Virus record (IMG/VR): IMGVR_UViG_3300025598_000039
Span: 1-62,831 of that record
Source: a virus
Reading direction: 5' to 3' (one strand)
Length of the DNA: 62,831 bases
A program made the position numbers and the translations under genes. Shown piece by piece: positions 27,601-34,777 of this stretch. Under the pieces are notes generated by a model. That model made no database searches and was not told the origin of the DNA. It saw only the letters and a list, made by a program, of their open reading frames with translations. The first letter of the stretch is position 1. Each line of letters begins with the position of its first letter.

Positions 27601-29172
27601 AGTGGCGTATATTGGTCAAACGGTGCAGCATATAGTAGTGGTGGTGGCGGAAGTGGAACACCTGGTGGTAGCAATACTATGGTGCAGTTTAATAACAGCG
27701 GAACATTTACTGGTGCAACATACCTACAATATAATCTAACAAGTGGTAATCTTGTATCCAATAGTACAACTCAAAGCACATCAACTTCAACTGGTGCGTT
27801 AGTTCTTGCTGGTGGTTTAGGCGTTGGTGGTAACATTTATGCTGCTAATATTTTAATTGGTTCAACTACTACACTTACGGGTGTGCAAAATATTGGATTG
27901 ATACCTGGTAGTAGTGCATATCTTACTATTATGGGCGCACGTCTTGGCGATACTGGTTCTCAGGTTACTGGCGTTGGTGCACTTGAAATACAAGGCAGTA
28001 GCGGTAGCGGTAGCGGTATCCAAAGCAAAATTGACTTTGTTGATAAAATTCCAGGTGGTAATAGTCTTGTTAATAGCGCACGTATTAGTGTAACAAATAG
28101 TGCAACTGCAACAAACGTTGGACAGTTAGTGTTTAGCACTTATAATGGCTCTTCACTTGTTGAAGCCATGCGCATTTATGAAAATGGCAATATCATTACA
28201 CCAAGCACTACTACAATTACTTACGGAACTCTATCTGCAGTTACAGTTAATGGTAATACTATAGGTAATACAGGTAGCACAATTATTGGAATTATTGCTA
28301 CTAACGCACAACCATATATTACAAGCATTGGTACCTTAACAGGATTAACATCAAGTGGTAATATAACTGCGCAAACTGCTAACGTATATGCTGCAAATCA
28401 TATTGCTAATACTGCAACTTATAGTGGTGCATATTATTATTCTAATGGAAGCACACTTAAAACTGGTGCAAACTTTACAACAAGCAACACAGCACCATCA
28501 GGCGCTAGTGTTGGTGATTTCTGGTATAAAGGTAATAGCGATGTTCTTTACGAATATGTGCAAGATGCCGCAAGTAATAAATTTTGGCTAGATTTAAGTA
28601 GTACCACAAATAACTTTTCTAACCTTACCGCTTCTACAGCAACAATAACAAGTGCAGCAATCTCCAATATAACCCAAACATTTGTTCCAAGCTCAAATGC
28701 TTCTATTAATATAGGTAGTGCAAGTGGTGGTTATTTTAACGCCATCTATGCTGTTACATTTAGTGGAACATCAACCACAGCAAAATATGCTGACTTGGCA
28801 GAAATGTATCATAGTGATGATTATTATGCACCAGGCACAGTTATGATTTTTGGTGGCGATTTTGATGTTACAATATCAAATCAAAGTCACGATACACGTA
28901 TTGCTGGTGTTGTATCAACAAATCCTGCCTATCTTATGAATGATAATTTTGAAACAGATAATTGGTTGCCTATTGCACTAACTGGTCGTGTTCCTTGTTT
29001 AGTTCGTGGACCCGTAAATAAAGGTACTGTTTTAGTAAGTAGCGAAGAAACTGGTATTGCTTGTGCATTAAATAATTTAAAATATGAAGTTGGATGTGTA
29101 ATAGGCAAAAGCATGGACATAATAACAGATAGCAGCGTTCGTAAAATTGAAATAGCGGTAGGTAGATACTAA
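21661..29172 (+). CDS. Giant modular tail-fibre protein (2503 aa) with C-terminal YADLAE domain
   Basis: This is the largest gene in the window. Residues 1-125 are a distinct head (ALTRAVSDFKDSVKAATTGANINL, LNGIYRVTTLGTGSNGSWTRASDFND). Then follow about eleven GGQ..GYLTGAIGANT units, several TITGTYSNSNVNSYLPTYSGTLSPSSLTTN units, and a block of short units NSGxLxxGTLxTAAQxNITSVG (25.5-26.4 kb). A YNYEIGFYSHF module lies near residue 1190. Residues 2374-2503 form the YADLAEMYHSDDYYAPGTVMIFGG domain shared with the 493-aa protein, a probable self-cleaving trimerisation chaperone. Two 40-residue repeats are identical in protein but not in codons (see findings). It is probably a very long trimeric fibre. 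Confidence 0.8.
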   Translation: MALTRAVSDFKDSVKAATTGANINLAAAPNTLDGVTLSTNDRVLVKDQSPSSLNGIYRVTTLGTGSNGSWTRASDFNDYRQISSGALTFVEQGAINGNIFYYIPGGEPNVQIGTTAITFANLYSFIDATASQNLQSVTNFGNTTTANITASNFIANSGGQFTGYFNGAIGANGANSGAFSTVSTTGNLTVGGNITITGNILPSVSNVYTLGSNTLRFANLFLKGNTIVLGSLQITDTGLGSLSVTDLNNNTLPIVMSAINNTPIGNATPSTGAFTTLSASNNITAQTSNIYASNIVGNSAIYSPIYYWANGISLANSITGLYSNSNVAAYLVNYNGNIGLSNINSSGTSTINAIIANGGATSTSTTTGALIVQGGAGISGNLYVGGNLSISGNTTFINTTVITTTDTISAPTINANVVGNTGASLYGTIASNVQPFITSVGTLTSLNSTGTISANQVQAGVLGNSGALITGSLTTASQANITSVGTLTNLTTSGNIAAQTANIYAANIIGNTAVYAAQLYWSNGATLASTITGTYSNSNVNSYLPTYSGTLSPSSLTTNSGGQVTGYLTGAIGANTANTGNFTSITTSGSGGNITGTNTGYIVSGYLVSNNNVYGNSYLWYNNNAPLATTITGTYSNSNVNSYLPTYSGTLSPSSLTTNNGGQVTGYLTGAIGANTANSGVFTTVTASGNITAQTANVYGANFVANTASYSPVYYYANGVNILNAITASAYSNANAASYLPTYNGNIGNLATGNLIPLANTSYYLGNSTNYYANAYANNFNAITQLATPKIQFTVGGASILEDNPLDLAIVAPYQIAIKPAAYQYTFNNNGSLSGPGGTFVYANGAVYGNITATGAYWANGVSFASTITGTYSNSNVNSYLPTYTGTLTPSSLTTNSGGQVSGYLTGAIGANTANSGAFTTVTASGALTAQGTITSGGQVVGYFNGAIGANTPNSAIFTNVTTSGNITAQTANVYAANFVGNTASYSPVYYYSNGLNILTPIVNAAYSNTNAAAYLTTYNGALSAANITTSGNITAQTANLYASNVIANTALYGAQYYWSNGAAIAATITGTYSNSNVASYLPIYSGTLSPSSLTTNSGGQVTGYLTGAIGANTPNNATFTTTSITNATNTSGLGTGALIVTQGGAAIQQDLYVGGNIYASNIISQTSQQLVVSDPLIYLSANSGSYNYEIGFYSHFVGGNVPQYAHTGFTRNHVDNQWYLFSNLPEPSGGVINLSSSNIVYDTLKLGAALIQNTTIATSTTSGALQVAGGAGISGAVYANNFSGVSLYAGTIGNTGSILTGTLSTAAQPNITSVGTLSSLTVSGTTNLQGTTNGATVNAVNLYATTIGNTATAISGNLVNASAIYAGTIGNTGTALVGTLSTNSQPYITSVGQLTSLNVTGTTTTNQLQAGLIGNSGSLLQGTLITAAQGNITSVGVLTSLTSTGTIAANQVQAGVLGNSGALITGTLTTSSQGNITSVGQLTALNVTGTTTTNQLQAGLIGNSGSLLQGTLITAAQGNITSVGTLTSLTSTGTIAANQIQAGVLGNSGALLTGTLTTAAQGNITSTGALTSPSFTTSGGGQLNGYHTGAIGANTPNSGAFTTLTASGTITGTGQIIGYFNGAIGANTANSGAFTTVTASSISSSGNITAQTANVYAANVIGNTALYGGQFYWSNGASLTSTITGLYSNSNVATYLPTYTGTLSPSSLTTNSGGQVTAYLTGAIGANVANSGAFTTVTATSTIVAQGTITSASQIVGYFNGAIGANTANSGSFTTLAASSNISAYSSLNVVGNIGAGNFVANTATYSPNFYWANGVSLANSITGTYSNSNVASYLPTYTGALTAGNVTTVNGGQIVGYLTGAIGANTPNSGAFTTLTASGNTTLNNYANIYIATGSTAQTSALTVVGNVYGQGGTGYLDFLKLQNTYSAATNPNKYFRIDNAGSFQVINSAYTNNIFNLTDAGALTVPSVATVGNLVTTSGVYWSNGAAYSSGGGGSGTPGGSNTMVQFNNSGTFTGATYLQYNLTSGNLVSNSTTQSTSTSTGALVLAGGLGVGGNIYAANILIGSTTTLTGVQNIGLIPGSSAYLTIMGARLGDTGSQVTGVGALEIQGSSGSGSGIQSKIDFVDKIPGGNSLVNSARISVTNSATATNVGQLVFSTYNGSSLVEAMRIYENGNIITPSTTTITYGTLSAVTVNGNTIGNTGSTIIGIIATNAQPYITSIGTLTGLTSSGNITAQTANVYAANHIANTATYSGAYYYSNGSTLKTGANFTTSNTAPSGASVGDFWYKGNSDVLYEYVQDAASNKFWLDLSSTTNNFSNLTASTATITSAAISNITQTFVPSSNASINIGSASGGYFNAIYAVTFSGTSTTAKYADLAEMYHSDDYYAPGTVMIFGGDFDVTISNQSHDTRIAGVVSTNPAYLMNDNFETDNWLPIALTGRVPCLVRGPVNKGTVLVSSEETGIACALNNLKYEVGCVIGKSMDIITDSSVRKIEIAVGRY

Positions 29173-29906
29173 TGTCATTTCCAACTAGTCCAAGTGATGG
29201 TCAAACAACAACAATAAATGGTGTAGTTTATACCTATAGTGCTGCACTAGGAAGTTGGACAAAATCAACAAGTGGAAGTGGAACTATTGGCAGTAGTGTA
29301 AGTGGAACATTAAGTGTTACTGGTGGAACTACACTAAGCTCTACACTTGGTGTCACTGGTGCAACTACACTTAGTTCAACTTTAGGTGTAAGCGGTGCTA
29401 CTACACTAAGCAGCACTCTATCTGTTAGTGGTACTACAAGTTTGAGTAGTGCAACTACAATAAGTGCAAGTTTGCAAGCAACAAGTATAGGTGTAGGTAC
29501 AACTCCAAATTCAACTACTGGACAAATTACTTGCACAAATAGTATAACTGCTTTTTATAGTGATTTAAGATTAAAAGAAAATTTTGAACCAATTACCCAA
29601 GCATTAATGAAGACTGAAAAACTTAGAGGAATGTTTTATACTCAAAACAAATTTGCAGAAAATTTTGGTTATCAAGATTATAGTCGTCAAGTTGGTGTTA
29701 TTGCACAAGATGTCGAAGCTGTGCTGCCAGAAATCGTAAAGATTGCGCCGTTTGACATGGATGGTATAGGCGGAAGTCGTACTGGTGAGCGTTATCTTAC
29801 TATCCAATATGAAAAACTTACTCCACTGCTTGTAGAAGCAATCAAAGAACTAAGTGCTAAAGTAAATAATCTGCAAGAGGAAGTAGATAAGTTGAAGGGT
29901 CTGTAA
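29172..29906 (+). CDS. Short fibre-tip protein with S74 intramolecular chaperone
   Basis: This 244-aa protein has an N-terminal tag FPTSPSDGQTTTINGVVYTYSAALGSW. Next come four near-identical short repeats of the form GxTTLSSTLGVTGA (residues about 45-95). The C-terminal S74 domain is FYSDLRLKENFEPI with Ser130-Asp131 and Lys135, then QVGVIAQDVEAVLPEIV and YLTIQYEKLTPLLVEAIKEL, ending in a coiled coil (LSAKVNNLQEEVDKLKGL). The Ser/Lys dyad for self-cleavage is present. It overlaps the stop of the 2503-aa gene by one base (TAATG). It may be the separately encoded tip or chaperone of that fibre. Confidence 0.82.
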   Translation: MSFPTSPSDGQTTTINGVVYTYSAALGSWTKSTSGSGTIGSSVSGTLSVTGGTTLSSTLGVTGATTLSSTLGVSGATTLSSTLSVSGTTSLSSATTISASLQATSIGVGTTPNSTTGQITCTNSITAFYSDLRLKENFEPITQALMKTEKLRGMFYTQNKFAENFGYQDYSRQVGVIAQDVEAVLPEIVKIAPFDMDGIGGSRTGERYLTIQYEKLTPLLVEAIKELSAKVNNLQEEVDKLKGL

Positions 29907-31154
29907 ATGACTGTAGCATTAGGTGGAGCATTACCTACGAATGGTTTAGTTTGTTATGTTGATGCAAAATCTTATTCAAGTGGCACAACTTGGACAGATT
30001 TAAGTGGTAACGGTAACAACTTAACGCTTGTCAATAGTCCAACAAAAAGTGGCAATGTTTTACAATTTAATGGCTCAAACCAATATGCTTATAACACTTT
30101 AAATTTAAGCAGTGGAACATCAACAATAATTGGAAAAAGTAGATATAGTGGAGCAACAAGAGGCAGAGTTATTACTGCCTACAGTAATAATTGGTTATTG
30201 GGACACTGGAACGGCACTGCAAATGCTTTTTATGCATTGGGTTGGATAACGTCACCTGGTATAGGACCAAGCGATCAACTTTTCAAAACTTATGTAGGAA
30301 CATCTGATACTGCTGGTGCCAACTATTCTTTCTATACTGATGGTGTTTTAGAAGTTAGCAATAGTAGTGGAACTGCTGGACCAAACGGTCTTTGCATTGG
30401 GTGTTGGGCAGGATCATCTGAATTTAGCACATGTGAAGTAGAATATGTATTGGCTTATAACCGTGTTTTAAGCTATGGTGAAATGCTGCAAGCAATTGCA
30501 TATGCAGAACAAGCTATGGTGTATGGTGATGCAACCTCACAATCTACAAGTGGTTACGCTGCTGATCATGGATTGCTTATAGGTATAACTTCTTTTACTT
30601 CAAGTGGAACTTATACAGTGCCTACTGGTACTAATCAACTATATGTAAAGTTAGTTGGCGGTGGTGGAGGCAGTGCAGGCTATTGTGAAGCTGGTGGTGC
30701 TGGTGGATATGCAGAGGGATATGTAAATGATGTTAGTGGTGGTCAAACTATAAGTGTAACTGTTGGTAGTGGTGGCGGCGGTGTAAATTATTATGCTGCG
30801 GGCGGTGCAGGCGGCTCATCAAGTTTTGGTTCCTACTTAAGTGCAAGCGGCGGAAATGGTTCTAATAGCAGTTATAGTCATACTGGAGGCCATGGTGGTG
30901 CTGGCAGTGGTGGCGTATTTCAAGCATATGGTGGTGGTGGAACAGGACACGGAAACCATCATGGAAGTGGACCCGCTGGTCGAGGTGGGTTAAGTTATTT
31001 TGGTGGTGCAGCAAGTCGACGTCACAGCAGTGGAGACCATATAGGAACTGGAGCACCAGGCACAGGTGGAACTCCGCATAATTCAGATGGTGCTGGTGGT
31101 TCAACTGGTGGAGGTGGATATGGTGGAATTGTTATTGTATATGCATACAAATAA
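29907..31154 (+). CDS. LamG plus glycine-rich adhesin fusion
   Basis: This 415-aa two-domain protein has LamG-like residues about 1-200 (GLVCYVDAKSYSSGTTWTDLSGNGNN, VLQFNGSNQYAY, FYTDGVLEVSN, VEYVLAYNRVLSYGEMLQ). Residues about 225-415 are a glycine-rich domain starting ITSFTSSGTYTVPTGTNQLYVKLVGGGGG and carrying GYCEAGGAGGYAEG. The latter is shared with the next two proteins. The last residues (GGIVIVYAYK) are the usual closing strand. It starts directly after the previous stop. It joins a lectin fold to a gp38-type tip, so a receptor-binding adhesin is likely. Confidence 0.75.
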   Translation: MTVALGGALPTNGLVCYVDAKSYSSGTTWTDLSGNGNNLTLVNSPTKSGNVLQFNGSNQYAYNTLNLSSGTSTIIGKSRYSGATRGRVITAYSNNWLLGHWNGTANAFYALGWITSPGIGPSDQLFKTYVGTSDTAGANYSFYTDGVLEVSNSSGTAGPNGLCIGCWAGSSEFSTCEVEYVLAYNRVLSYGEMLQAIAYAEQAMVYGDATSQSTSGYAADHGLLIGITSFTSSGTYTVPTGTNQLYVKLVGGGGGSAGYCEAGGAGGYAEGYVNDVSGGQTISVTVGSGGGGVNYYAAGGAGGSSSFGSYLSASGGNGSNSSYSHTGGHGGAGSGGVFQAYGGGGTGHGNHHGSGPAGRGGLSYFGGAASRRHSSGDHIGTGAPGTGGTPHNSDGAGGSTGGGGYGGIVIVYAYK

Positions 31155-31163
31155 GGAATTAGA

Positions 31164-31820
31164 ATGGCAATAACTATTACAAGCACGGGTATAACATATG
31201 GTGATGGTAGTAGTGATAGTTCGCAAACTACCAATAAAGGTGCTCTTATAAACATAACAACTTTTACATCAAGCGGAACATACACAGTTCCAGCAAATTG
31301 CAGCAATGTTTATGTTCAGCTTGTTGGCGGAGGTGGCGGTAGTGCTGGTTATTGTGAAAGTGGAGGTGGCGGAGGATATGGTGAGGGATTATTTTCAGTT
31401 ACCGCAGGATCAACTATAAGTGTAACAATTGGCGGCGGTGGAGGTGGCGTAACTTATTATAATGTTGCTAGCACAGGAGGAACTACGAGTTTTGGTTCAT
31501 ATTTGAGTGCGACGGGTGGTTATGGAGCAAACCAAAATATTCAACATGGGGGTGGTGCTGGAGGTATTGGTAGCGGAGGCAGTATTCAATTATATGGAGG
31601 CACAGGGTGTGGTCATTTGAATCATGGAAGCCATAGTCAAACAGGTTATGGTGGAGCAACTTTTTTTGGTGGCGGCGGTGGCGTAAAAAGACATCAAAAT
31701 AATTCTCATAACATAAGTCAAGCACCAGGTAGTGGAGCATGTGGTAATGAATGTGATGGTGATGGAACTGTTGGAACAACAGGTTCAAGTGGTTTGTGTA
31801 TAGTTTACGCTTATAAGTAG
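31164..31820 (+). CDS. Glycine-rich receptor-binding adhesin
   Basis: This 218-aa protein opens with a short tag (ITITSTGITYGDGSSDSSQ), then TFTSSGTYTVPANCSNVYVQLVGGGGGSAGYCESGGGGGYGEG, three to four glycine-rich loops with His/Asn-rich turns, and a closing strand GLCIVYAYK. It is a paralog of the C-terminal half of the upstream fusion and of the next gene. The framework is conserved while the loops (for example VKRHQNNSHN) differ strongly. That is the pattern expected of a tip that diversifies for receptor recognition. An AAGGAATT ribosome binding site lies just upstream. Confidence 0.72.
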   Translation: MAITITSTGITYGDGSSDSSQTTNKGALINITTFTSSGTYTVPANCSNVYVQLVGGGGGSAGYCESGGGGGYGEGLFSVTAGSTISVTIGGGGGGVTYYNVASTGGTTSFGSYLSATGGYGANQNIQHGGGAGGIGSGGSIQLYGGTGCGHLNHGSHSQTGYGGATFFGGGGGVKRHQNNSHNISQAPGSGACGNECDGDGTVGTTGSSGLCIVYAYK

Positions 31821-31828
31821 GATAAAAA

Positions 31829-32518
31829 ATGTCAGTAACATTAACTGAAAATAGTATAATTTACAGCGATGGAACAGCACAAAATACAAGTTTTCGTGCA
31901 GGAAAAGACACAGGCCGATTATTAAATGTTCAAACTTTTACAAGCAGTGGAACATGGACTAAGCCAACAGGTGCTACCAAAGCTGTAGTAAAGTTGGTGG
32001 GAGGAGGAGGCGGTGGCGCAGGTTATTGCGAAAGCGGTGCTGCTGGCGGTTATTGTGAGGGAGTGCTTGATGTAACTTCTCTAACATCTGTTTCTGTTAC
32101 TATTGGTAGCGGAGGTGGTGGTGTAAACTATTATGCTGGTGGAGGCAGTGGAGGAACTACAAGTTTTGGTAGTTATTTTACAGCATCAGGTGGCGGCGGT
32201 GCTAACACATATTATCAACATAGCGGTGGTCATGGTGGTATTGGTAGTGGAGGCGCAGTAAATATATTGGGTGGCGCAGGCACAGGACATACAAATAGCG
32301 TGGGACATTTTCCTGGTGGAAAAGGTGGCGGTAGTTATTTTGGAAGTGGTAGTATTTTTATTAGAAATCACAGTAATTTAAGTAGTAGTTATATGGGAAA
32401 ACCATATAACGGTGCAGCAGGCGCAGGTGGGCCTGGTGGATTAGCAAATGGAACACAAGGCAGTAATACTGGTTACAACGGCGAAAACGGTGTAGTTATA
32501 GTTTATTCATATCAATAG
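31829..32518 (+). CDS. Glycine-rich receptor-binding adhesin
   Basis: This 229-aa protein is the third member of the trio. The tag SVTLTENSIIYSDGTAQNTS is followed by TFTSSGTWTKPTGATKAVVKLVGGGGGGAGYCESGAAGGYCEG. Glycine-rich loops follow, with a variable segment FIRNHSNLSSSYMGKPYN, and it closes with GVVIVYSYQ. The first segment (ITYxDGTxQxxSxxxG) is a common phage fibre-attachment tag. All three share a GYCE motif whose cysteine is conserved. Three adjacent copies suggest duplication to hold alternative or complementary tips. Confidence 0.72.
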   Translation: MSVTLTENSIIYSDGTAQNTSFRAGKDTGRLLNVQTFTSSGTWTKPTGATKAVVKLVGGGGGGAGYCESGAAGGYCEGVLDVTSLTSVSVTIGSGGGGVNYYAGGGSGGTTSFGSYFTASGGGGANTYYQHSGGHGGIGSGGAVNILGGAGTGHTNSVGHFPGGKGGGSYFGSGSIFIRNHSNLSSSYMGKPYNGAAGAGGPGGLANGTQGSNTGYNGENGVVIVYSYQ

Positions 32519-32528
32519 GAGAATACAA

Positions 32529-32945
32529 ATGTTAAAAGCATTATTACACAATCAAGAACCAGGTCGTATCTGTGAAGTAGTGCAACCAGGTCAAGAATTT
32601 GAAGTTCATTCAAATTTTCAGTGGGTAGATGTTCCTGATGGAACAACACATATGGATATTTGGGATACAGAAAATAACATAGTTATAAAATATGATCCAC
32701 TTTCTGTTCCAGGTTTTGCTCAGAATGCTTATCGTGTTGCTCGTGGAATAGCGTATAAATCACCTGGTGATCAGCTTGATATGCTTTATCATGAATTAGT
32801 GGCAAATGGCAGTATTTCAACTGATGGTGCGTGGTTTCAACATATAACTGGTGTAAAAAGCGCAATTCCAAAAGATGATCCAGCAAAGGTTCATCAGTGG
32901 AACTTAGACTATGCAGCCATGATGTCAAATTCTTCACCTCAATAA
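32529..32945 (+). CDS. Fibre-associated protein, possible tail-fibre assembly factor
   Basis: This 138-aa protein has an N-terminal part MLKALLHNQEPGRICEVVQPGQEFEVHSNFQWVDVPDGTT, a beta-type pattern common in small phage proteins next to fibres. Its C-terminal part reads YRVARGIAYKSPGDQLDMLYHELVANGSISTDGAWFQHITGVKSAIPKDDPAKVHQWN, which I recall from uncharacterised proteins and fibre C-termini of other phages. An AGGAG ribosome binding site lies 10 nt upstream. It is the last gene of the adhesin block. An assembly chaperone is plausible but not shown. Confidence 0.55.
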   Translation: MLKALLHNQEPGRICEVVQPGQEFEVHSNFQWVDVPDGTTHMDIWDTENNIVIKYDPLSVPGFAQNAYRVARGIAYKSPGDQLDMLYHELVANGSISTDGAWFQHITGVKSAIPKDDPAKVHQWNLDYAAMMSNSSPQ

Positions 32946-32963
32946 TTGTGCCATAAGTAAAAT

Positions 32964-34193
32964 ATGAATTTTAATCGTCGCTTTAGTATAGGTCATTATG
33001 ATAGGTTTCATGGTGTGTATGCATCTATGTTTTATAATTTGATGCGAAATGCTTCACCAAAGTTTTTAGAAAATATACATGACATTTATTTTGGAAAATA
33101 TTTTTGTTATGAATATAATGGTCAATCAAAACGTTGTGGAAACCCTATGGGTGTTGAAGCAAGTGATGAGCAAGTTGATTATTTGTTTAAGTTACAAGAA
33201 GAAACTGGCGTAGAAATAAGTTTAACGTTTAATACAGTTGAAGTTCCGCACGAAGTTGCTTTTGATCCAACAATAACACAACAATTCGTTGAATGGATTG
33301 GAAGTTATTATGATCGTGGGCTACGTAGTTGCACTATGAGTAGCGAACATATAATGAGAAGTGGTTGGTTACAAGAACGTTGTCCTGAAATGCGTTGGAA
33401 AAGCACTGTGAATCAAATTGTAAGTGATGCTCAGCAATTTGTAGATTATGCATATCTTGGATATAATACAATATTACTTGATCGCAGTTTAAATCGTAAT
33501 ATTAAAGAACTTAAAAAAATACGTAAGGCGCAAAATTATCTTAATTCACTTAACCCTAAAAAGAAATTACTTACAAGTTTGTTAGTAAGTGAAGGCTGCA
33601 TTTACCATTGTCCTTTTAAAAAAGAACATGATAGCGTTGGTGAAGTTATAAGCACAGAATACTTTAGCGGACCAGCACATTTAACATGTCATGGTTGGCG
33701 AGGAAAGGTTGAATTTGCTGAACTGCCAAGATCAGGAATTAATATTATTAGTAATAATAGCGATACGTTCTTAAAATTTGCTGATTTAGTAGATATTTTT
33801 AAATTTAGTGGTAGACTAACTAAACCTATGCAGAAACCAGAGGATGCGCAATATATTCGTGCAGTATGGTATTATGATAACAGAACAAAATTTGGGCAGC
33901 GAGTTAGTTACAAAGATGAAACAGTATATGCTGACAGTTTTGAGGAAATTATAGAAAACAATTTGGCTCCTATCCATGATTGGATACCTGGTTGGATTGA
34001 TATTAGACATACAGAAAATAATTGGGAAAAATCTTACAAAACTTATACTGGTATTTGGAGCACAGAAAACGGAAATCGTTTAGAAAAGATTTTAACAAGT
34101 TGTAAAAACCAATGTTGGGACTGTCATGAATGTGAGAGGACTTTTGGTATGCAAGATATAGATAGCGCACTACAATTACGAAAGGTTTTTTAA
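32964..34193 (+). CDS. U32-peptidase-like TIM-barrel Fe-S protein
   Basis: This 409-aa protein has a central pattern WKSTVNQIVSDAQQFVDYAYLGYNTILLDRSLNRNIKELKKIRKA followed by LLTSLLVSEGCIYHCPFKKEHD. It resembles the U32 family, which includes UbiU/UbiV and TrhP-type hydroxylases (xxVNEGCLxxCPFR). Candidate cluster ligands are the CxxxC of EGCIYHC, Cys in HLTCHGW, and the C-terminal CKNQCWDCHEC. In UbiU/V-type proteins four cysteines hold a 4Fe-4S cluster. The stop overlaps the next ATG (TAATG), so it is coupled to the oxygenase and halogenase. A radical or hydroxylation step is possible; the substrate is unknown. Confidence 0.6.
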   Translation: MNFNRRFSIGHYDRFHGVYASMFYNLMRNASPKFLENIHDIYFGKYFCYEYNGQSKRCGNPMGVEASDEQVDYLFKLQEETGVEISLTFNTVEVPHEVAFDPTITQQFVEWIGSYYDRGLRSCTMSSEHIMRSGWLQERCPEMRWKSTVNQIVSDAQQFVDYAYLGYNTILLDRSLNRNIKELKKIRKAQNYLNSLNPKKKLLTSLLVSEGCIYHCPFKKEHDSVGEVISTEYFSGPAHLTCHGWRGKVEFAELPRSGINIISNNSDTFLKFADLVDIFKFSGRLTKPMQKPEDAQYIRAVWYYDNRTKFGQRVSYKDETVYADSFEEIIENNLAPIHDWIPGWIDIRHTENNWEKSYKTYTGIWSTENGNRLEKILTSCKNQCWDCHECERTFGMQDIDSALQLRKVF

Positions 34194-34777
34194 TGGATGA
34201 TATTTTAATCGTAGATAATTTGTTACCAGATGGATATGCAAATGACCTTGAACTTGATATTGTAAGAAAAGGGTTTACTTGGGCTTATGTAGACGATGTA
34301 ACTTATGGTGATACAGATGGAACACCTGGTTTAACGCATGTTTTGTATGACATGGAAAATAGAATTACTAGTGAATTTTATCCATTTTTTAAACCAATAG
34401 TTTATAGTATAGAAAAAGCAAGTGGAAAAGCAATTAATACCTTATTACGTATGAGAATTGGTCTAATAAACAGAGTTGATAAAACAACATCTATCATCAA
34501 CGAACCACATGTTGATTTCTTTTATCAACATGTAACAGCATGTTATTATATTTGTGATGCAGATGGCGATACAGTGTGTTATGATCAAACGTGGTCAGAG
34601 GATATTGGTTTCGATCATAGAAAGACATTAGAAACTACTAATTTTACGATTGCAGAACGTTGCACTCCAAAGAAAAATAGATTATTTGTATTTGATGGTA
34701 AATATTACCACAGCAGTAGCACTCCTACAACTTATAATAAAAGAATAGTTTTAACAGTTAACTATATACCAGTATGA
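34193..34777 (+). CDS. 2-oxoglutarate/Fe(II)-dependent oxygenase
   Basis: This 194-aa protein carries the iron triad and 2OG anchor of the prolyl-4-hydroxylase-like fold: His106-Val-Asp108 in EPHVDFF, distal His173 in KYYHSS and Arg184 in NKRIVLTVNY. RLFVFDGKYYH is the typical strand before the distal His. Family members hydroxylate or otherwise oxidise amino-acid side chains or small molecules. It starts at TAATG with the U32-like gene, and its stop overlaps the halogenase start (ATGA). The three are therefore one translationally coupled unit. The substrate cannot be told. Confidence 0.8.
   Translation: MDDILIVDNLLPDGYANDLELDIVRKGFTWAYVDDVTYGDTDGTPGLTHVLYDMENRITSEFYPFFKPIVYSIEKASGKAINTLLRMRIGLINRVDKTTSIINEPHVDFFYQHVTACYYICDADGDTVCYDQTWSEDIGFDHRKTLETTNFTIAERCTPKKNRLFVFDGKYYHSSSTPTTYNKRIVLTVNYIPV

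Noticed and set aside
25416-29172. Possible CRISPR array or mobile repeat from the periodic DNA repeats in the giant fibres
   Set aside because: Repeats are in frame, multiples of three, degenerate at third positions and without unique spacers. They are protein modules.
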